This document shows, piece after piece, positions 35,094 through 43,661 of a stretch of 64,000 nt of DNA (the stretch's first letter is position 1; each line of letters opens with the position of its first letter). Both the position numbers and the translations under genes were made by a program. Below the pieces are notes generated by a model. It worked only from the letters and a program-made list of their open reading frames with translations, was not told the origin of the DNA and ran no database searches. The stretch covers positions 1-64,000 of the forward strand of contig CAJUSY010000045.1 of the NCBI GenBank assembly GCA_910589545.1. Direction: 5' to 3'. Origin of the DNA: Peptoniphilaceae bacterium. Its GTDB lineage: Bacteria; Bacillota; Clostridia; Tissierellales; Peptoniphilaceae.

Positions 35094-36914
35094 CTATTCC
35101 TCTTTCAAATAATAACTTGTCCCCATAATCGACTTTTTCTTGGTTATATATCCATCTTTACTAAGTTTATTCAATTTATCTTCCAACTCATTAACCCCTA
35201 TTTTTATGTTATTCTTATCTTCGATAATTTTGCAAATTCTGAATAAATCTAATGTTATTGGAAATACATTGTCTTCTATCAACATTTGTAGCAATTGTTT
35301 GTCGGATTGATTCTTTCTTTCAATGCCCATCTGAAGCATCCTATACATCTCATCGAATGGGTTTTTGAATTTCGGTTGTGTAGTGTATGCTAATCTAATT
35401 CTTGCAAACAAAGTTTTTCCAATTTGTGCTTGAGATATGAATACATCACCATTTGATAGATATGGAAGTCTTCGTATTTCTTCAGATGACAAATCAGTTT
35501 CTTTTCTGATAACTTCAAGGTCTTTTTCAGTTGAAATTCTAAAAATAAATTTAGTAGACAACTGTGCAATTGTAGTTTGTTCTATAGCCGCCATTCTTTG
35601 GGATGCTAGTATTAAAAATACCCCGTATTTTCTACCCTCTTGGGCAATTTCTTTGATTATTCTTCTAGTTACAGAAATCTGATCGCTACCACAGAATTTG
35701 TGTGCTTCATCAAACACCATGCAAATTATAGGAAAATATTCGTTAGTTGAAGCATCAACATATCTCCTTCTTTTCCTATAGCAGGAATTTATCGCATAAG
35801 AAGCATATAAGTTGAGCATTTTTTGAGTACCTTGAATTATAACTGTTTTGCCCTCTAGAAGTGCTTCAAAAAGTTTTTGTGAGGAATTCAAAAATATATC
35901 TGTATTCAATAATCTGTTGAATCTTCTTATAACAGCCTGAAGTGAATCTACATTTACAAGTTGTGAAAATCTTTCATAATATCCAGTAGTATCATCGTCT
36001 TTGTCAGACAATGCTTTGGAAATAGTAGTCAAATAATCTAAGAAATCATTCGCACTTGAATGATTAATATAATCTTTGTCCAGAATCGCTTCGTAGGCGG
36101 ACTTCATAGATTCTGTAAGTTCTCCTTGAGTTTCGATTAAGCTTATAAGTTCGTATCTGTTCAAATCTGGAAAATTAATCCCCAAATCTTCTCCAACCTT
36201 TAAAACTTCGAATTTATCGGAAAAATCTACTCCGTAATTTTCTAGAGTTCTATCTGTAAAAACCATTTGATTGTGTGGATCAAACACAATTGTTGGAACT
36301 GATTTTTTCATAAGTTCTTCTATCACAACGCGAAGCCCGTATGATTTACCGGAACCTGAGCCTCCAAAAATACCTATGTGAGGATATTCAATCATATTGT
36401 AATAATTAAACAAATACACCAATTCTTCTTGGTTGTGAATTTTTTGATTGGAATCCATTATTTTAAGCAAATTCTTGTATTCTTCAGGGCAAGTTTTATA
36501 AATTTCTTCGGTATTTTTTATAATTCCTATTTCAAGTGACTTGTCGATTGAGCCTGAGTAGAACAAGTGTTTGATTTCATCAAATTTCGGTTTTCTTACT
36601 GTAGATCCTGCTTCTATAGCAAATGCAGGATCGTCCATCACGCGGAATTTGTAAATGTATTTGATTCCTTCAGAAATGTTGTATCCCACTGATTGGAGTT
36701 TTAAAATCTGTTCTTTTGTTATATAAGAATCAGCTGTATTAGACTCCATAAATTCGTTGATGCTGTGAGTTTCCGTAACTTGACACAATATGTCGCCTTG
36801 TTTCAAATCTTCCACTATCATGTATTCGTTGATTCTTAATCTATCGTATTTACTTGCCACGAAACATTCGATTTGGTCGGTCATTCCGACTACTCTAAAA
36901 TCTAAATCTTGCAT
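35094..36914 (-). CDS. herA: HerA-type DNA translocase ATPase
   Basis: 606 residues of the HerA/FtsK superfamily. The N-terminal beta-rich HAS-barrel-like region is followed by Walker A FGGSGSGKSYGLR (about 180-192), a Walker B region CMVFDEAHKFCG and the motif LILASQRMAAIEQTT with TKFIFRIS. HerA forms a hexamer that, with the nuclease NurA, resects DNA ends in archaea. The gene overlaps nurA by one base (TAATG), strongly supporting a two-protein complex. A C-terminal winged-helix-like tail contains DGYITKKKSIMGTSYYLKEE. The symbol is by family; the role in this bacterium is inferred. Confidence 0.85.
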   Translation of the reverse strand: MQDLDFRVVGMTDQIECFVASKYDRLRINEYMIVEDLKQGDILCQVTETHSINEFMESNTADSYITKEQILKLQSVGYNISEGIKYIYKFRVMDDPAFAIEAGSTVRKPKFDEIKHLFYSGSIDKSLEIGIIKNTEEIYKTCPEEYKNLLKIMDSNQKIHNQEELVYLFNYYNMIEYPHIGIFGGSGSGKSYGLRVVIEELMKKSVPTIVFDPHNQMVFTDRTLENYGVDFSDKFEVLKVGEDLGINFPDLNRYELISLIETQGELTESMKSAYEAILDKDYINHSSANDFLDYLTTISKALSDKDDDTTGYYERFSQLVNVDSLQAVIRRFNRLLNTDIFLNSSQKLFEALLEGKTVIIQGTQKMLNLYASYAINSCYRKRRRYVDASTNEYFPIICMVFDEAHKFCGSDQISVTRRIIKEIAQEGRKYGVFLILASQRMAAIEQTTIAQLSTKFIFRISTEKDLEVIRKETDLSSEEIRRLPYLSNGDVFISQAQIGKTLFARIRLAYTTQPKFKNPFDEMYRMLQMGIERKNQSDKQLLQMLIEDNVFPITLDLFRICKIIEDKNNIKIGVNELEDKLNKLSKDGYITKKKSIMGTSYYLKEE

Positions 36915-37867
36915 TATATAACCCTCTTACTTCTTTGAGTTCGAAATATCGATTGATAAATTTCTGTATCCAAATATTTTTTTGCTAAAATTTCAGCTTG
37001 TTTGTTGTCAATTCTAGTTTTCTTGTCGACCATATCTAACAAAAAAGGTATGCCTCTCGTATTTTCATCAGACATTGTGAGTACAAATGAAATAATATTA
37101 TCAAAATCATTCTCATTTATCTTTGGAATATCAATAGCTATTACACTAGGCTCCTTTGAAGTCCTAATGAATGCTTGTTCAATTTCGTAGTCTTCTTTTC
37201 TGGATTTATGATCATCCACAATAAAACCTTCATTCATATCCAAAACATTAAACAAAGCTTCTCTGTCAAAAAGCATTCCAATTTCTTGTTTCAAAGATAT
37301 CATTGTTTCCATTATAATTTTAGTGCTGACCTCTTCAACTACGCCAACCATAAGAACACCTTTGTCCTTGCAAATATTGACAAGTTTATTGTATTCCTCT
37401 TCTGCTTCAAGTGCATACCTCATCAGAGTTCCATCCATCATAAGTATTTTTACGTTATGATTTAGTACAGCATAAGTCGCAACTGCAAGCTCGGTAGCAC
37501 ATAATGTTTTCTTAGATATATCGAATTGATCTTTTTCTGAAAAATCATCAACTAAAGGACACAAAATATTCGCCTTAACCAGAGGCTCTTGGTTGGATCC
37601 TAAAAGTGCCATGGATTGAAAAAACTCTACATAATTAGGATAATTTGCCCCAATTCTATTTACTGACCCATCAACAACACAAATATTCCCTTCATTTTTA
37701 ATATCTTTTAGCTTTTCAATGCTAAATGTATCAAAAAATTTAATATTACCGATATTTCCTGTTATTAATTGTCTTACATCTTTTCTAGTCAATTTTGAGA
37801 TATTTGTGCGCTTTTTAAGACTATTATTTAAACTAGATACTGCAGCAATCAAATCTTTTGAAATCAT
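36914..37867 (-). CDS. nurA: NurA-domain nuclease
   Basis: A 317-residue NurA-family protein. Candidate metal-binding residues are visible in CVVDGSVNRI, ILMMDGTLMRYALE and FLLDMVDKKTRID, in the RNase H-like arrangement expected of NurA. In archaea NurA is a 5'-3' nuclease that works with HerA and Mre11-Rad50 on DNA ends. The gene sits between rsmI (overlapping 4 bases) and herA (overlapping 1 base) in one operon. Mre11/Rad50 homologues are not in the window. The family call is firm from the pairing; substrate and pathway are inferred. Confidence 0.8.
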   Translation of the reverse strand: MISKDLIAAVSSLNNSLKKRTNISKLTRKDVRQLITGNIGNIKFFDTFSIEKLKDIKNEGNICVVDGSVNRIGANYPNYVEFFQSMALLGSNQEPLVKANILCPLVDDFSEKDQFDISKKTLCATELAVATYAVLNHNVKILMMDGTLMRYALEAEEEYNKLVNICKDKGVLMVGVVEEVSTKIIMETMISLKQEIGMLFDREALFNVLDMNEGFIVDDHKSRKEDYEIEQAFIRTSKEPSVIAIDIPKINENDFDNIISFVLTMSDENTRGIPFLLDMVDKKTRIDNKQAEILAKKYLDTEIYQSIFRTQRSKRVI

Positions 37868-38691
37868 AATTCTAAGCTCACTTTGTAGACATCATTCTTC
37901 TTCAAATTATATAAGTCGCTTACTATTTTAACTGCTTGTTTTTTTGAAATTCCATCGTCGATAAGTTCTGTAAGCTTTTCTTTCACATCTATACATTCAT
38001 TTTCTTCAATGAGTTTGTCGATTACAATTACAAACTCCCCTTTTACAGTTTCATTTTGTAGCATTTCCATCACTTCGTCGCACGTTCCTTTAATAACCGA
38101 CTCGTGAATTTTAGTAAGCTCTCGTAGAACACAAATTTTCCTATTTCCTAAAAACTTACTAAGTTCTTCTACTGTGGATTCTATCCTGTGCACCGATTCG
38201 TATATTATAGTAGTCATTGTCGAATTTTGTATTTGTTCGTAGAATTTGTTTTTTTCGGTGTTCTTTCTTGGTACAAATCCCAAAAACATAAATTGCAAAC
38301 TATCAAAACCACTTCTCACCAAAGCAGTTATAGAAGCACTTGCCCCAGGCAACACTTCAATATCAACATCCCTGTCAATCGCTTTTTCTAATAAAATTTG
38401 TCCTGGATCGCTTATTGATGGCATTCCTGCATCACTTACCACTGCGCAGTTGATGTTTTCTAGGAAAATTTTATCGATAATTTCTTCTGACCTGCTTTGT
38501 TCGTTGTGCTTATGATAACTTACAAGAGGTGTTTTAATATCGTAATAATTCAATAACTTCGAAGTATTTCTCGTATCTTCACAATAAATAACATCTACGT
38601 TTTTCAAAACATCCAACGACCTCAATGTCATATCTTCTAAGTTTCCTATTGGTGTTGGCACAACGTAAATTTTAGATTTTTCTAATTCCAT
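37864..38691 (-). CDS. rsmI: 16S rRNA (cytidine-1402 2'-O) methyltransferase
   Basis: 275 residues of the tetrapyrrole-methylase fold. The N-terminal YVVPTPIGNLEDMTLRSLDVL, the YCEDTRNTSKLLNYYDI segment and AVVSDAGMPSISDPGQIL are diagnostic for RsmI. The C-terminal region has the usual helical extension with GISKKQAVKIVSDLY. Its ATG lies 20 bases inside trmN6, so the two are translationally linked. The trmN6-rsmI order matches the yabB-yabC order of Bacillus. Confidence 0.95.
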   Translation of the reverse strand: MELEKSKIYVVPTPIGNLEDMTLRSLDVLKNVDVIYCEDTRNTSKLLNYYDIKTPLVSYHKHNEQSRSEEIIDKIFLENINCAVVSDAGMPSISDPGQILLEKAIDRDVDIEVLPGASASITALVRSGFDSLQFMFLGFVPRKNTEKNKFYEQIQNSTMTTIIYESVHRIESTVEELSKFLGNRKICVLRELTKIHESVIKGTCDEVMEMLQNETVKGEFVIVIDKLIEENECIDVKEKLTELIDDGISKKQAVKIVSDLYNLKKNDVYKVSLEL

Positions 38692-39385
38692 ATATATCCA
38701 TCACCTCTTGTGTATAGTTTTCATTTTCGTATATAATCAAATTCTTCTCAAAAGTCAAGAAAGGTTTCTGATTTTTTACAAATTGTATCATAACTAAATT
38801 GGGCTTATCGTCAATTCTAGATTGTACAAATCTAATTCTTTTTGCTTCCATATTATAATTTCTTCCAATGTTGAGTAAATCGACCAATCTTTCGCATCTA
38901 TTTATCATAAACAAAGACCTATTCGATTTGAGCTTTAACTTTGAAAATTCGAACAAATCTTCCAATTTCATTTCATTATCGTATCTGGATGTATGGAAAT
39001 TTGTATTCTTATTAGAAATACCATGACCATTTTTCTGATAAGGTGGATTGACTATTATGTTATCGATAGAATCGTTTTTGATAGCGACATTTTTAAAATC
39101 ATCATTGATAACATTGATGTTTTCGAGATTATTCATGGCTATAGTTTCTTTTAACATATCTGCCACATCTTTTTGAATTTCAATTCCAATGCAATCTGAT
39201 AAATTATACAAACTCATACACCTTAGCATTAGTATCCCCGTGCCGCAACCAATATCAACAAGGTTTGTGTTTTTTTTCATTTTTGCAAAATCTGTAAGCA
39301 GTATAGAATCTATTGTAAAAGAAAATTTCTCATCATCAGCAATTATTTTTAAATCTGTTTTCGGTATAAAATGTTCTCTTTTCAT
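38672..39385 (-). CDS. trmN6: tRNA1(Val) A37 N6-methyltransferase family
   Basis: 237 residues with an N-terminal class I SAM-binding fold: DIGCGTGILMLRC, then the N6-adenine catalytic motif NPPYQKNG. The start FIPKTDLKIIADDEKFSFTIDSILL matches the family. No Shine-Dalgarno sequence precedes the ATG at 39385, because a terminator T-run ends only a few bases upstream. The gene may therefore be translated inefficiently or from a leaderless or readthrough message. It begins the operon trmN6-rsmI-nurA-herA-thioesterase. Confidence 0.88.
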   Translation of the reverse strand: MKREHFIPKTDLKIIADDEKFSFTIDSILLTDFAKMKKNTNLVDIGCGTGILMLRCMSLYNLSDCIGIEIQKDVADMLKETIAMNNLENINVINDDFKNVAIKNDSIDNIIVNPPYQKNGHGISNKNTNFHTSRYDNEMKLEDLFEFSKLKLKSNRSLFMINRCERLVDLLNIGRNYNMEAKRIRFVQSRIDDKPNLVMIQFVKNQKPFLTFEKNLIIYENENYTQEVMDIYGIRKI

Positions 39386-39390
39386 ATTAA

Positions 39391-39421
39391 AAAAAATAGA
39401 CCACTCAAAAATGAGTAGTCT
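39391..39421 (-). terminator. Terminator after the ferredoxin gene, abutting trmN6
   Basis: Minus-strand AGACTACTCA (39412-39421) pairs with TGAGTGGTCT (39398-39407; one G-U) around a 4-base loop, followed by a T run at 39391-39396. The run ends 5 bases before the trmN6 start codon. Confidence 0.75.
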
Positions 39422-39436
39422 AATTCTCCCCTAAAA

Positions 39437-39607
39437 TTAGCAGTCTTGATGTGGAGCATCTACTGGACATACGTCAGCACAAGAACCACAATCGATACAT
39501 GCATCTTGATCAATTGTATAAATGTCCCCTTCAGAAATACAATCTACTGGACATTCAGGTTTACATTGTCCGCAAGCGATACAATCGTCAGAAATTTTAT
39601 AAGCCAT
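39437..39607 (-). CDS. Small 2[4Fe-4S] ferredoxin
   Basis: 56 residues, a clostridial-type ferredoxin. Two complete cluster-binding motifs are seen: CIACGQCKPEC with PVDC, and CIDCGSCADVC with PVDAP. It is a low-potential electron carrier for fermentative redox enzymes; partners such as formate dehydrogenase or acyl-CoA reductases are plausible. AGGGGGT lies upstream of the ATG, and it ends at its own terminator, so it is probably monocistronic. A candidate promoter (TTGCAT, 17 bases, AATAAT) lies in the 39608-39696 gap. Confidence 0.95.
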   Translation of the reverse strand: MAYKISDDCIACGQCKPECPVDCISEGDIYTIDQDACIDCGSCADVCPVDAPHQDC

Positions 39608-39696
39608 TTTGCTTTACCCCCTTGTAATTTTAGAGCGTATTATGTATTTATGCTCTACAATCATTATTGCACAATATCTAAATAAATGCAAGTTTT

Positions 39697-40539
39697 TTAT
39701 TGACATTTATGATTACATCCATCGCACTTTTTGAAGTCTACCAATTCATCTACATTCATTTGAACTAATTCTTCAGTTTCATCCTCAGTTTTTACTTTAA
39801 CTTTTACAGATTCCAAAAGAGTATTCGTCTCAATAACCACACCTTCACCCATTTTTGTTGTAACTTTTTGACCGACATGCGGCATTTTTTTCAATTTGCA
39901 TTCATATCCTTCTTGCTCATAATTTAAACAGCACATTAGTCTACCACAAAGCCCACTGATTTTTGAAGGATTCAGCGATAAAGATTGGTCTTTAGCCATT
40001 TTAATACTAACTGGATTAAAGTTTCTCATATATCTATTACAACAGCATCTTTGACCACATGGCCCAATTCCGCCAGCAATTTTAGCTTGATCTCTCACAC
40101 CAATTTGTCTTAATTCTATTCTAATTCTGAAAATTCTAGCTAATTCCTTTACTAATTCCCTAAAATCAACTCTTTCATCTGAAGTAAAATAAAAAATAAC
40201 CTTGTTATTATCAAATGTATATTCACAGTCCACTAATTTCATATCCAGCCCGAATTCTTCAACTTTTTCTTTGCAGATTTCGATGGACTCCTTAGCTTTC
40301 TTTTTATTTTCCATGTAAATATAATCATCAGCGCTATCAGCCATTCTTATAATTGGCTTCAAGTCTGAAGATAATTCTTTTTCATTTATTTCAAAATTTT
40401 CTTTTACAACAACTCCATACTCAATACCACGTGCGGTTTCCACAATAACGTGATCACCCATCTTGTATTGCAAATTATTGGAATCGAAGTAATAGACTTT
40501 ACCAGCTTGTCTAAAACTAACACCAGTTACATCAAGCAT
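39697..40539 (-). CDS. ricT: PSP1-domain regulatory protein RicT (YaaT)
   Basis: 280 residues. The PSP1 domain contains GVRDQAKIAGGIGPCGQRCC and the cysteine cluster continues through CCNRY, LCGRLMCCLNYE and a terminal CDGCNHKC. In Bacillus RicT forms an Fe-S complex with RicA and RicF that helps RNase Y in mRNA processing. Here it ends the tmk-darA-darA2-holB-ricT group, in the same order as Bacillus, and overlaps holB by 8 bases. RicA and RicF homologues are not in the window. Confidence 0.9.
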   Translation of the reverse strand: MLDVTGVSFRQAGKVYYFDSNNLQYKMGDHVIVETARGIEYGVVVKENFEINEKELSSDLKPIIRMADSADDYIYMENKKKAKESIEICKEKVEEFGLDMKLVDCEYTFDNNKVIFYFTSDERVDFRELVKELARIFRIRIELRQIGVRDQAKIAGGIGPCGQRCCCNRYMRNFNPVSIKMAKDQSLSLNPSKISGLCGRLMCCLNYEQEGYECKLKKMPHVGQKVTTKMGEGVVIETNTLLESVKVKVKTEDETEELVQMNVDELVDFKKCDGCNHKCQ

Positions 40540-41350
40540 AGTTTTCCTCCATTATATACAATAAAAGCTCCTCCATAGAAAGCTCAAAATTCGCATTAAC
40601 TTTAAAATATCCCCTTACAGATTCAATTTTATCCAACGTTTCTACTATAATTCTCTCATTTGCATTTGGATATTTCTTATACAATTTAACAAAATCTCGG
40701 TTTAAAGAAGATTCATCGTGAGTTTTCACATATTTTAAAAAAGACGAATAAAACTCCACCAAAAAATCAAATAAAACGTCATAATCTTTTTGAAATCTCG
40801 ACAAATATTCCTTTGAATCCAACATAGTCAGAAGGTTTTGTCCCATAGACTTATCCAAGATATCTAAAATCTCTGAGTAATCAAAATCTTCGCCTTCCCT
40901 TTCACTAAGATAATTGATAACTTGACATCTGGAAATAATAGTTTTAAGAAGTTTGTTCTTGTTATCTGTAAGTAATATAAAATACACAAAAGACTTTGGC
41001 TCTTCTAAGTTCTTCAAAAGAGCATTCGAAGCCTCTGTTCTCATTAAATCGGCCTGTTTTATCAAAACGACCTTGTTTTCAGATTCAAAAGGCTTTGTGG
41101 ATACAAACTTTGCAATATCTCTAATCTTATCTATAGTTATTGAGTTTTTCTCCGGTTCAATAACCAACAGATCGGTTAGTTTCTCCCTTTCAAATTTCAA
41201 TTCCAAATTTGAATTACTAACAAGCAAATTGTATATCAAAGCCTTTGCATCATTATTGATTTCGTTTACATTCTCACCATATAGCAAATATTGGTTAGAA
41301 ATTTTATTATTTTTAATTTGATTTATCAAAGTTTTGTTCTTAGGTAACAT
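40532..41350 (-). CDS. holB: DNA polymerase III delta' subunit (degenerate AAA+ type)
   Basis: 272 residues, shorter than the usual 310-330. The sensor/SRC region is recognisable: RTEASNALLKNLEEP, FVYFILLTDNKNKLLKTIISRCQ and KPFESENKVVLIKQADLM. The N-terminus, QYLLYGENVNEINNDAKAL, lacks a Walker A motif, and the usual zinc-binding cysteines are missing. It is therefore probably a non-ATPase clamp-loader stator. Its position between the DarA genes and ricT matches Bacillus holB and supports the call. Confidence 0.82.
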   Translation of the reverse strand: MLPKNKTLINQIKNNKISNQYLLYGENVNEINNDAKALIYNLLVSNSNLELKFEREKLTDLLVIEPEKNSITIDKIRDIAKFVSTKPFESENKVVLIKQADLMRTEASNALLKNLEEPKSFVYFILLTDNKNKLLKTIISRCQVINYLSEREGEDFDYSEILDILDKSMGQNLLTMLDSKEYLSRFQKDYDVLFDFLVEFYSSFLKYVKTHDESSLNRDFVKLYKKYPNANERIIVETLDKIESVRGYFKVNANFELSMEELLLYIMEENYA

Positions 41351-41622
41351 TAAAACTTTTTAAAATCCTCTAAATCCATGACAAAAATATTAGCTTTTGA
41401 TTCATTATCAGACTCAACATCATTTTCGTCGCATACTTTTTTGATTAAATCTAAAATAGATTGTTCTTTTTCTTCATCAGTACCAATCAACATCGTAGTG
41501 TTTCCTTTTTTTAGAAATCCACCTGTTGACGATAATTTTGTTGAAGATATTTTATTTTCCAACAATTCTTTTGAAAGAATATGACTCAAATCATCTTCCA
41601 TTATTACAACTATAAGTTTCAT
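41350..41622 (-). CDS. Second, shortened DarA/PstA-like c-di-AMP receptor paralogue
   Basis: 90 residues, paralogous to the gene directly upstream. It keeps the PII-like start KLIVVIMEDDLSHILSKELL and the ligand loop SSTGGFLKKGNTTMLIG. It lacks the long B-loop region that carries MPGTNYISYPVEVMVGGATVF in the full paralogue. In Bacillus the gene in this place is yaaR, which is unrelated. A role as a partner or modulator of the first DarA, or a sensor for another ligand, is possible but inferred. Its ATG overlaps the next gene's region (holB start) by one base. Confidence 0.8.
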   Translation of the reverse strand: MKLIVVIMEDDLSHILSKELLENKISSTKLSSTGGFLKKGNTTMLIGTDEEKEQSILDLIKKVCDENDVESDNESKANIFVMDLEDFKKF

Positions 41623-41630
41623 AAAATCAC

Positions 41631-41957
41631 CTAAAATCTCAAATACTTATCTACTTCTAGTAAAAACACAGTAGCTCCACCTACCATAACCTCAACAGGA
41701 TATGATATGTAATTAGTTCCTGGCATACTAACTGAAAGCATCGATGTAGTAGTTTCTCTTGATTTACAATCATTTTCAATGATTTCCAAGCATTTATCTA
41801 CATTTTCATCTTCAGTACCTATCAATAAAGTACTATTACCTGTCTTCAAAAATCCCCCAGTTGAAGCCAATTTTGTAATTCTAAAACCAGCTTCAGTTAG
41901 GTCTGTATTCAAATTATATACATCTTGATCTTGAACAATTGCAACAACTAGTTTCAT
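41631..41957 (-). CDS. darA: Cyclic-di-AMP receptor DarA/PstA (PII-like)
   Basis: 108 residues, normal length for DarA/PstA (YaaQ, DUF970). The ferredoxin-like fold begins KLVVAIVQDQDVYNL; the ligand-binding T-loop is KLASTGGFLKTGNSTLLIG and the C-terminal strand has GGATVFLLEVDKYLRF. PstA trimers bind cyclic-di-AMP in Firmicutes; the downstream target is not established in general. Its start overlaps the tmk stop by four bases, and the shortened paralogue follows after 8 bp. Confidence 0.9.
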   Translation of the reverse strand: MKLVVAIVQDQDVYNLNTDLTEAGFRITKLASTGGFLKTGNSTLLIGTEDENVDKCLEIIENDCKSRETTTSMLSVSMPGTNYISYPVEVMVGGATVFLLEVDKYLRF

Positions 41958-42565
41958 AAAACATTTCTCCTTTTTAAAACTTTAATACATTGATTAAATA
42001 CATCTTCAACAGATTGAGTTGCATCAATAATTTCTATATCCTTTTCAGAATTTAGAATCTCTTTATATCCATTATATACCCTTTCATGGAAATTATTACC
42101 CTCTTTTTCAAGTCTATCCGCTGTATCCAAGGAAGATTTCCTCTTTAAAGTAGTAATAGGATCCACATCGAAAAACAAAACGAAATCAGGATAAACACCA
42201 TTAATACCAAATTCGTTAATTTTTCTGACATTTTCTATTCCCAAATCTCTTCCTACGCCTTGATAGGCAAGTGAAGATATTAGAAATCTATCGCACAATA
42301 CAATTTTATTTTCGTTTAATGCAGGTAGAATTTTTTCTTCAACATGTTGTGCCCTAGAAGCTGCATATAATAAAGCTTCTGTTCTATAACCCATTTTCGT
42401 GTTCTCTGTGTCAAGTATCAATTCTCTTATTTTTTCGGCAATAGGACTTCCGCCAGGTTCTCTAGTTTTGATTACTTCATAACCATTTTCTATTAAATAA
42501 TCATAAACTTTTTGAATTATTGTCGATTTACCACTGCCATCTGGACCTTCAAAAGTAATAAACAT
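41954..42565 (-). CDS. tmk: Thymidylate kinase
   Basis: 203 residues; phosphorylates dTMP to dTDP. The P-loop is FEGPDGSGKSTI, followed by KTREPGGSPIAEKIREL and the DRFLISSLAYQG motif. The LID region contains RKSSLDTADRLEKEG. Full length. It leads the tmk-darA-darA2-holB-ricT operon and lies after the rplY terminator on the same strand. Confidence 0.96.
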   Translation of the reverse strand: MFITFEGPDGSGKSTIIQKVYDYLIENGYEVIKTREPGGSPIAEKIRELILDTENTKMGYRTEALLYAASRAQHVEEKILPALNENKIVLCDRFLISSLAYQGVGRDLGIENVRKINEFGINGVYPDFVLFFDVDPITTLKRKSSLDTADRLEKEGNNFHERVYNGYKEILNSEKDIEIIDATQSVEDVFNQCIKVLKRRNVL

Positions 42566-42581
42566 TTTTTATCCTATAAAA

Positions 42582-42601
42582 AAAGCGAGTTAACTCGCTT
42601 T
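42582..42601 (-). terminator. Terminator after rplY
   Basis: A perfect palindrome, AAAGCGAG-TTAA-CTCGCTTT, followed by T-rich sequence on both strands. It separates rplY from tmk. Confidence 0.8.
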
Positions 42602-42615
42602 GTTTTTTCTAATTG

Positions 42616-43254
42616 TTATTCTGCTTCGTCTTCTTCAGTTTCCTCAACTGTTGGAACATCTGCAGATACTTCTTCTTCATCTTCTTCAATTACTTCTTCT
42701 TTTGGTTCAGATAATGAGCATACCGCTTCTGTTTCTTCAGCAAGAACTTTAATGTCTGCATCATTGAATACATCTAAATCTTTTACTTCAAAAGTATCAC
42801 CAATTTGCATATCAACTACTGAAACTACAGCTTCGTTTGGTAAGTTTTTTGGTAAACATTCAATGTCGATTTCGTCTAATAATTGCATCAATACTGATGG
42901 TTGAACTCTGATTTCATCTCTTCCTTCTAATACAACTGGAATAGTAAATGTTGAAACTTCACCCATATTAATTGATTTAAAATCAACATGTACATAGTTG
43001 TTTTTGAATGGATGTTTTTGAACATCTTTAATAATTACAGTGTGATCTTCACCATCAACATTTACATCTATTAAGCTAGAAGTTCCTGCCATTTGATGAA
43101 CTTTTCTCAATTCTTTTTCATCAACACATACGTTAATCGGTTCTAAGTCTTGTCCGTAAATAACTCCAGGGATCATTTCTTTTACTCTTAATTTCTTAAC
43201 TGCATTTGATCCAGTTTTATCTCTTTTTTGCATATCTAATTTATAGTTAGTCAT
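42616..43254 (-). CDS. rplY: 50S ribosomal protein L25, long CTC form
   Basis: 212 residues: an N-terminal L25 domain that binds 5S rRNA (about 1-95), then the TL5/CTC beta domain (about 96-185). Typical segments are GSNAVKKLRVKEMIPGVIYG and HVDFKSINMGE. The acidic tail of about 28 Glu/Asp residues is usual for the CTC form. AGGAGG precedes the ATG. Single gene with its own terminator. Confidence 0.95.
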   Translation of the reverse strand: MTNYKLDMQKRDKTGSNAVKKLRVKEMIPGVIYGQDLEPINVCVDEKELRKVHQMAGTSSLIDVNVDGEDHTVIIKDVQKHPFKNNYVHVDFKSINMGEVSTFTIPVVLEGRDEIRVQPSVLMQLLDEIDIECLPKNLPNEAVVSVVDMQIGDTFEVKDLDVFNDADIKVLAEETEAVCSLSEPKEEVIEEDEEEVSADVPTVEETEEDEAE

Positions 43255-43341
43255 TTATTTTCCTCCTAATAAATCTAAAATCTCTACTAATTATACCAAA
43301 TAAGTGATTTATTCGCAACAAATTTAATATATTAGTTGGTC

Positions 43342-43581
43342 TTATAAGACAAAATAATACAGACATAAAATAACCAATCCTGGTATTCCAAAAATTCCAG
43401 CAATTAACATATCAACTAAATTATATGGAATATGAAGATTTACTAAGCTTAAAAATATATTTAAAATAAAAATCCCAATAAATCCAGATAATGCATGCAG
43501 TCCTAGTTTAAACGAAATTTTAAAAAACAGTGCCAGAATCGCAACACTAACCAGTATGACAATAAATGTAGCTAAACTCAT
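43342..43581 (-). CDS. BofA-family small membrane protein
   Basis: 79 residues with two or three membrane helices. The C-terminal NLVDMLIAGIFGIPGLVILCLYY and the LGLHALSGFIGIFILNIF segments match the BofA (pro-sigma-K processing inhibitor) family. BofA acts in sporulating Bacillus; if the host is Finegoldia-like and asporogenous, the protein must do something else. I use the ATG at 43579-43581 with GAGGAG upstream; the longer open frame runs into the opposite tpx gene. It is divergent from tpx. Confidence 0.7.
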   Translation of the reverse strand: MSLATFIVILVSVAILALFFKISFKLGLHALSGFIGIFILNIFLSLVNLHIPYNLVDMLIAGIFGIPGLVILCLYYFVL

Positions 43582-43661
43582 TAAAATCAACTCCTCTTGT
43601 TTATTTAAATAAATTTTTGGGTATAAAACCATATGAACGAAATTATAAGGAGGTCTATAAC

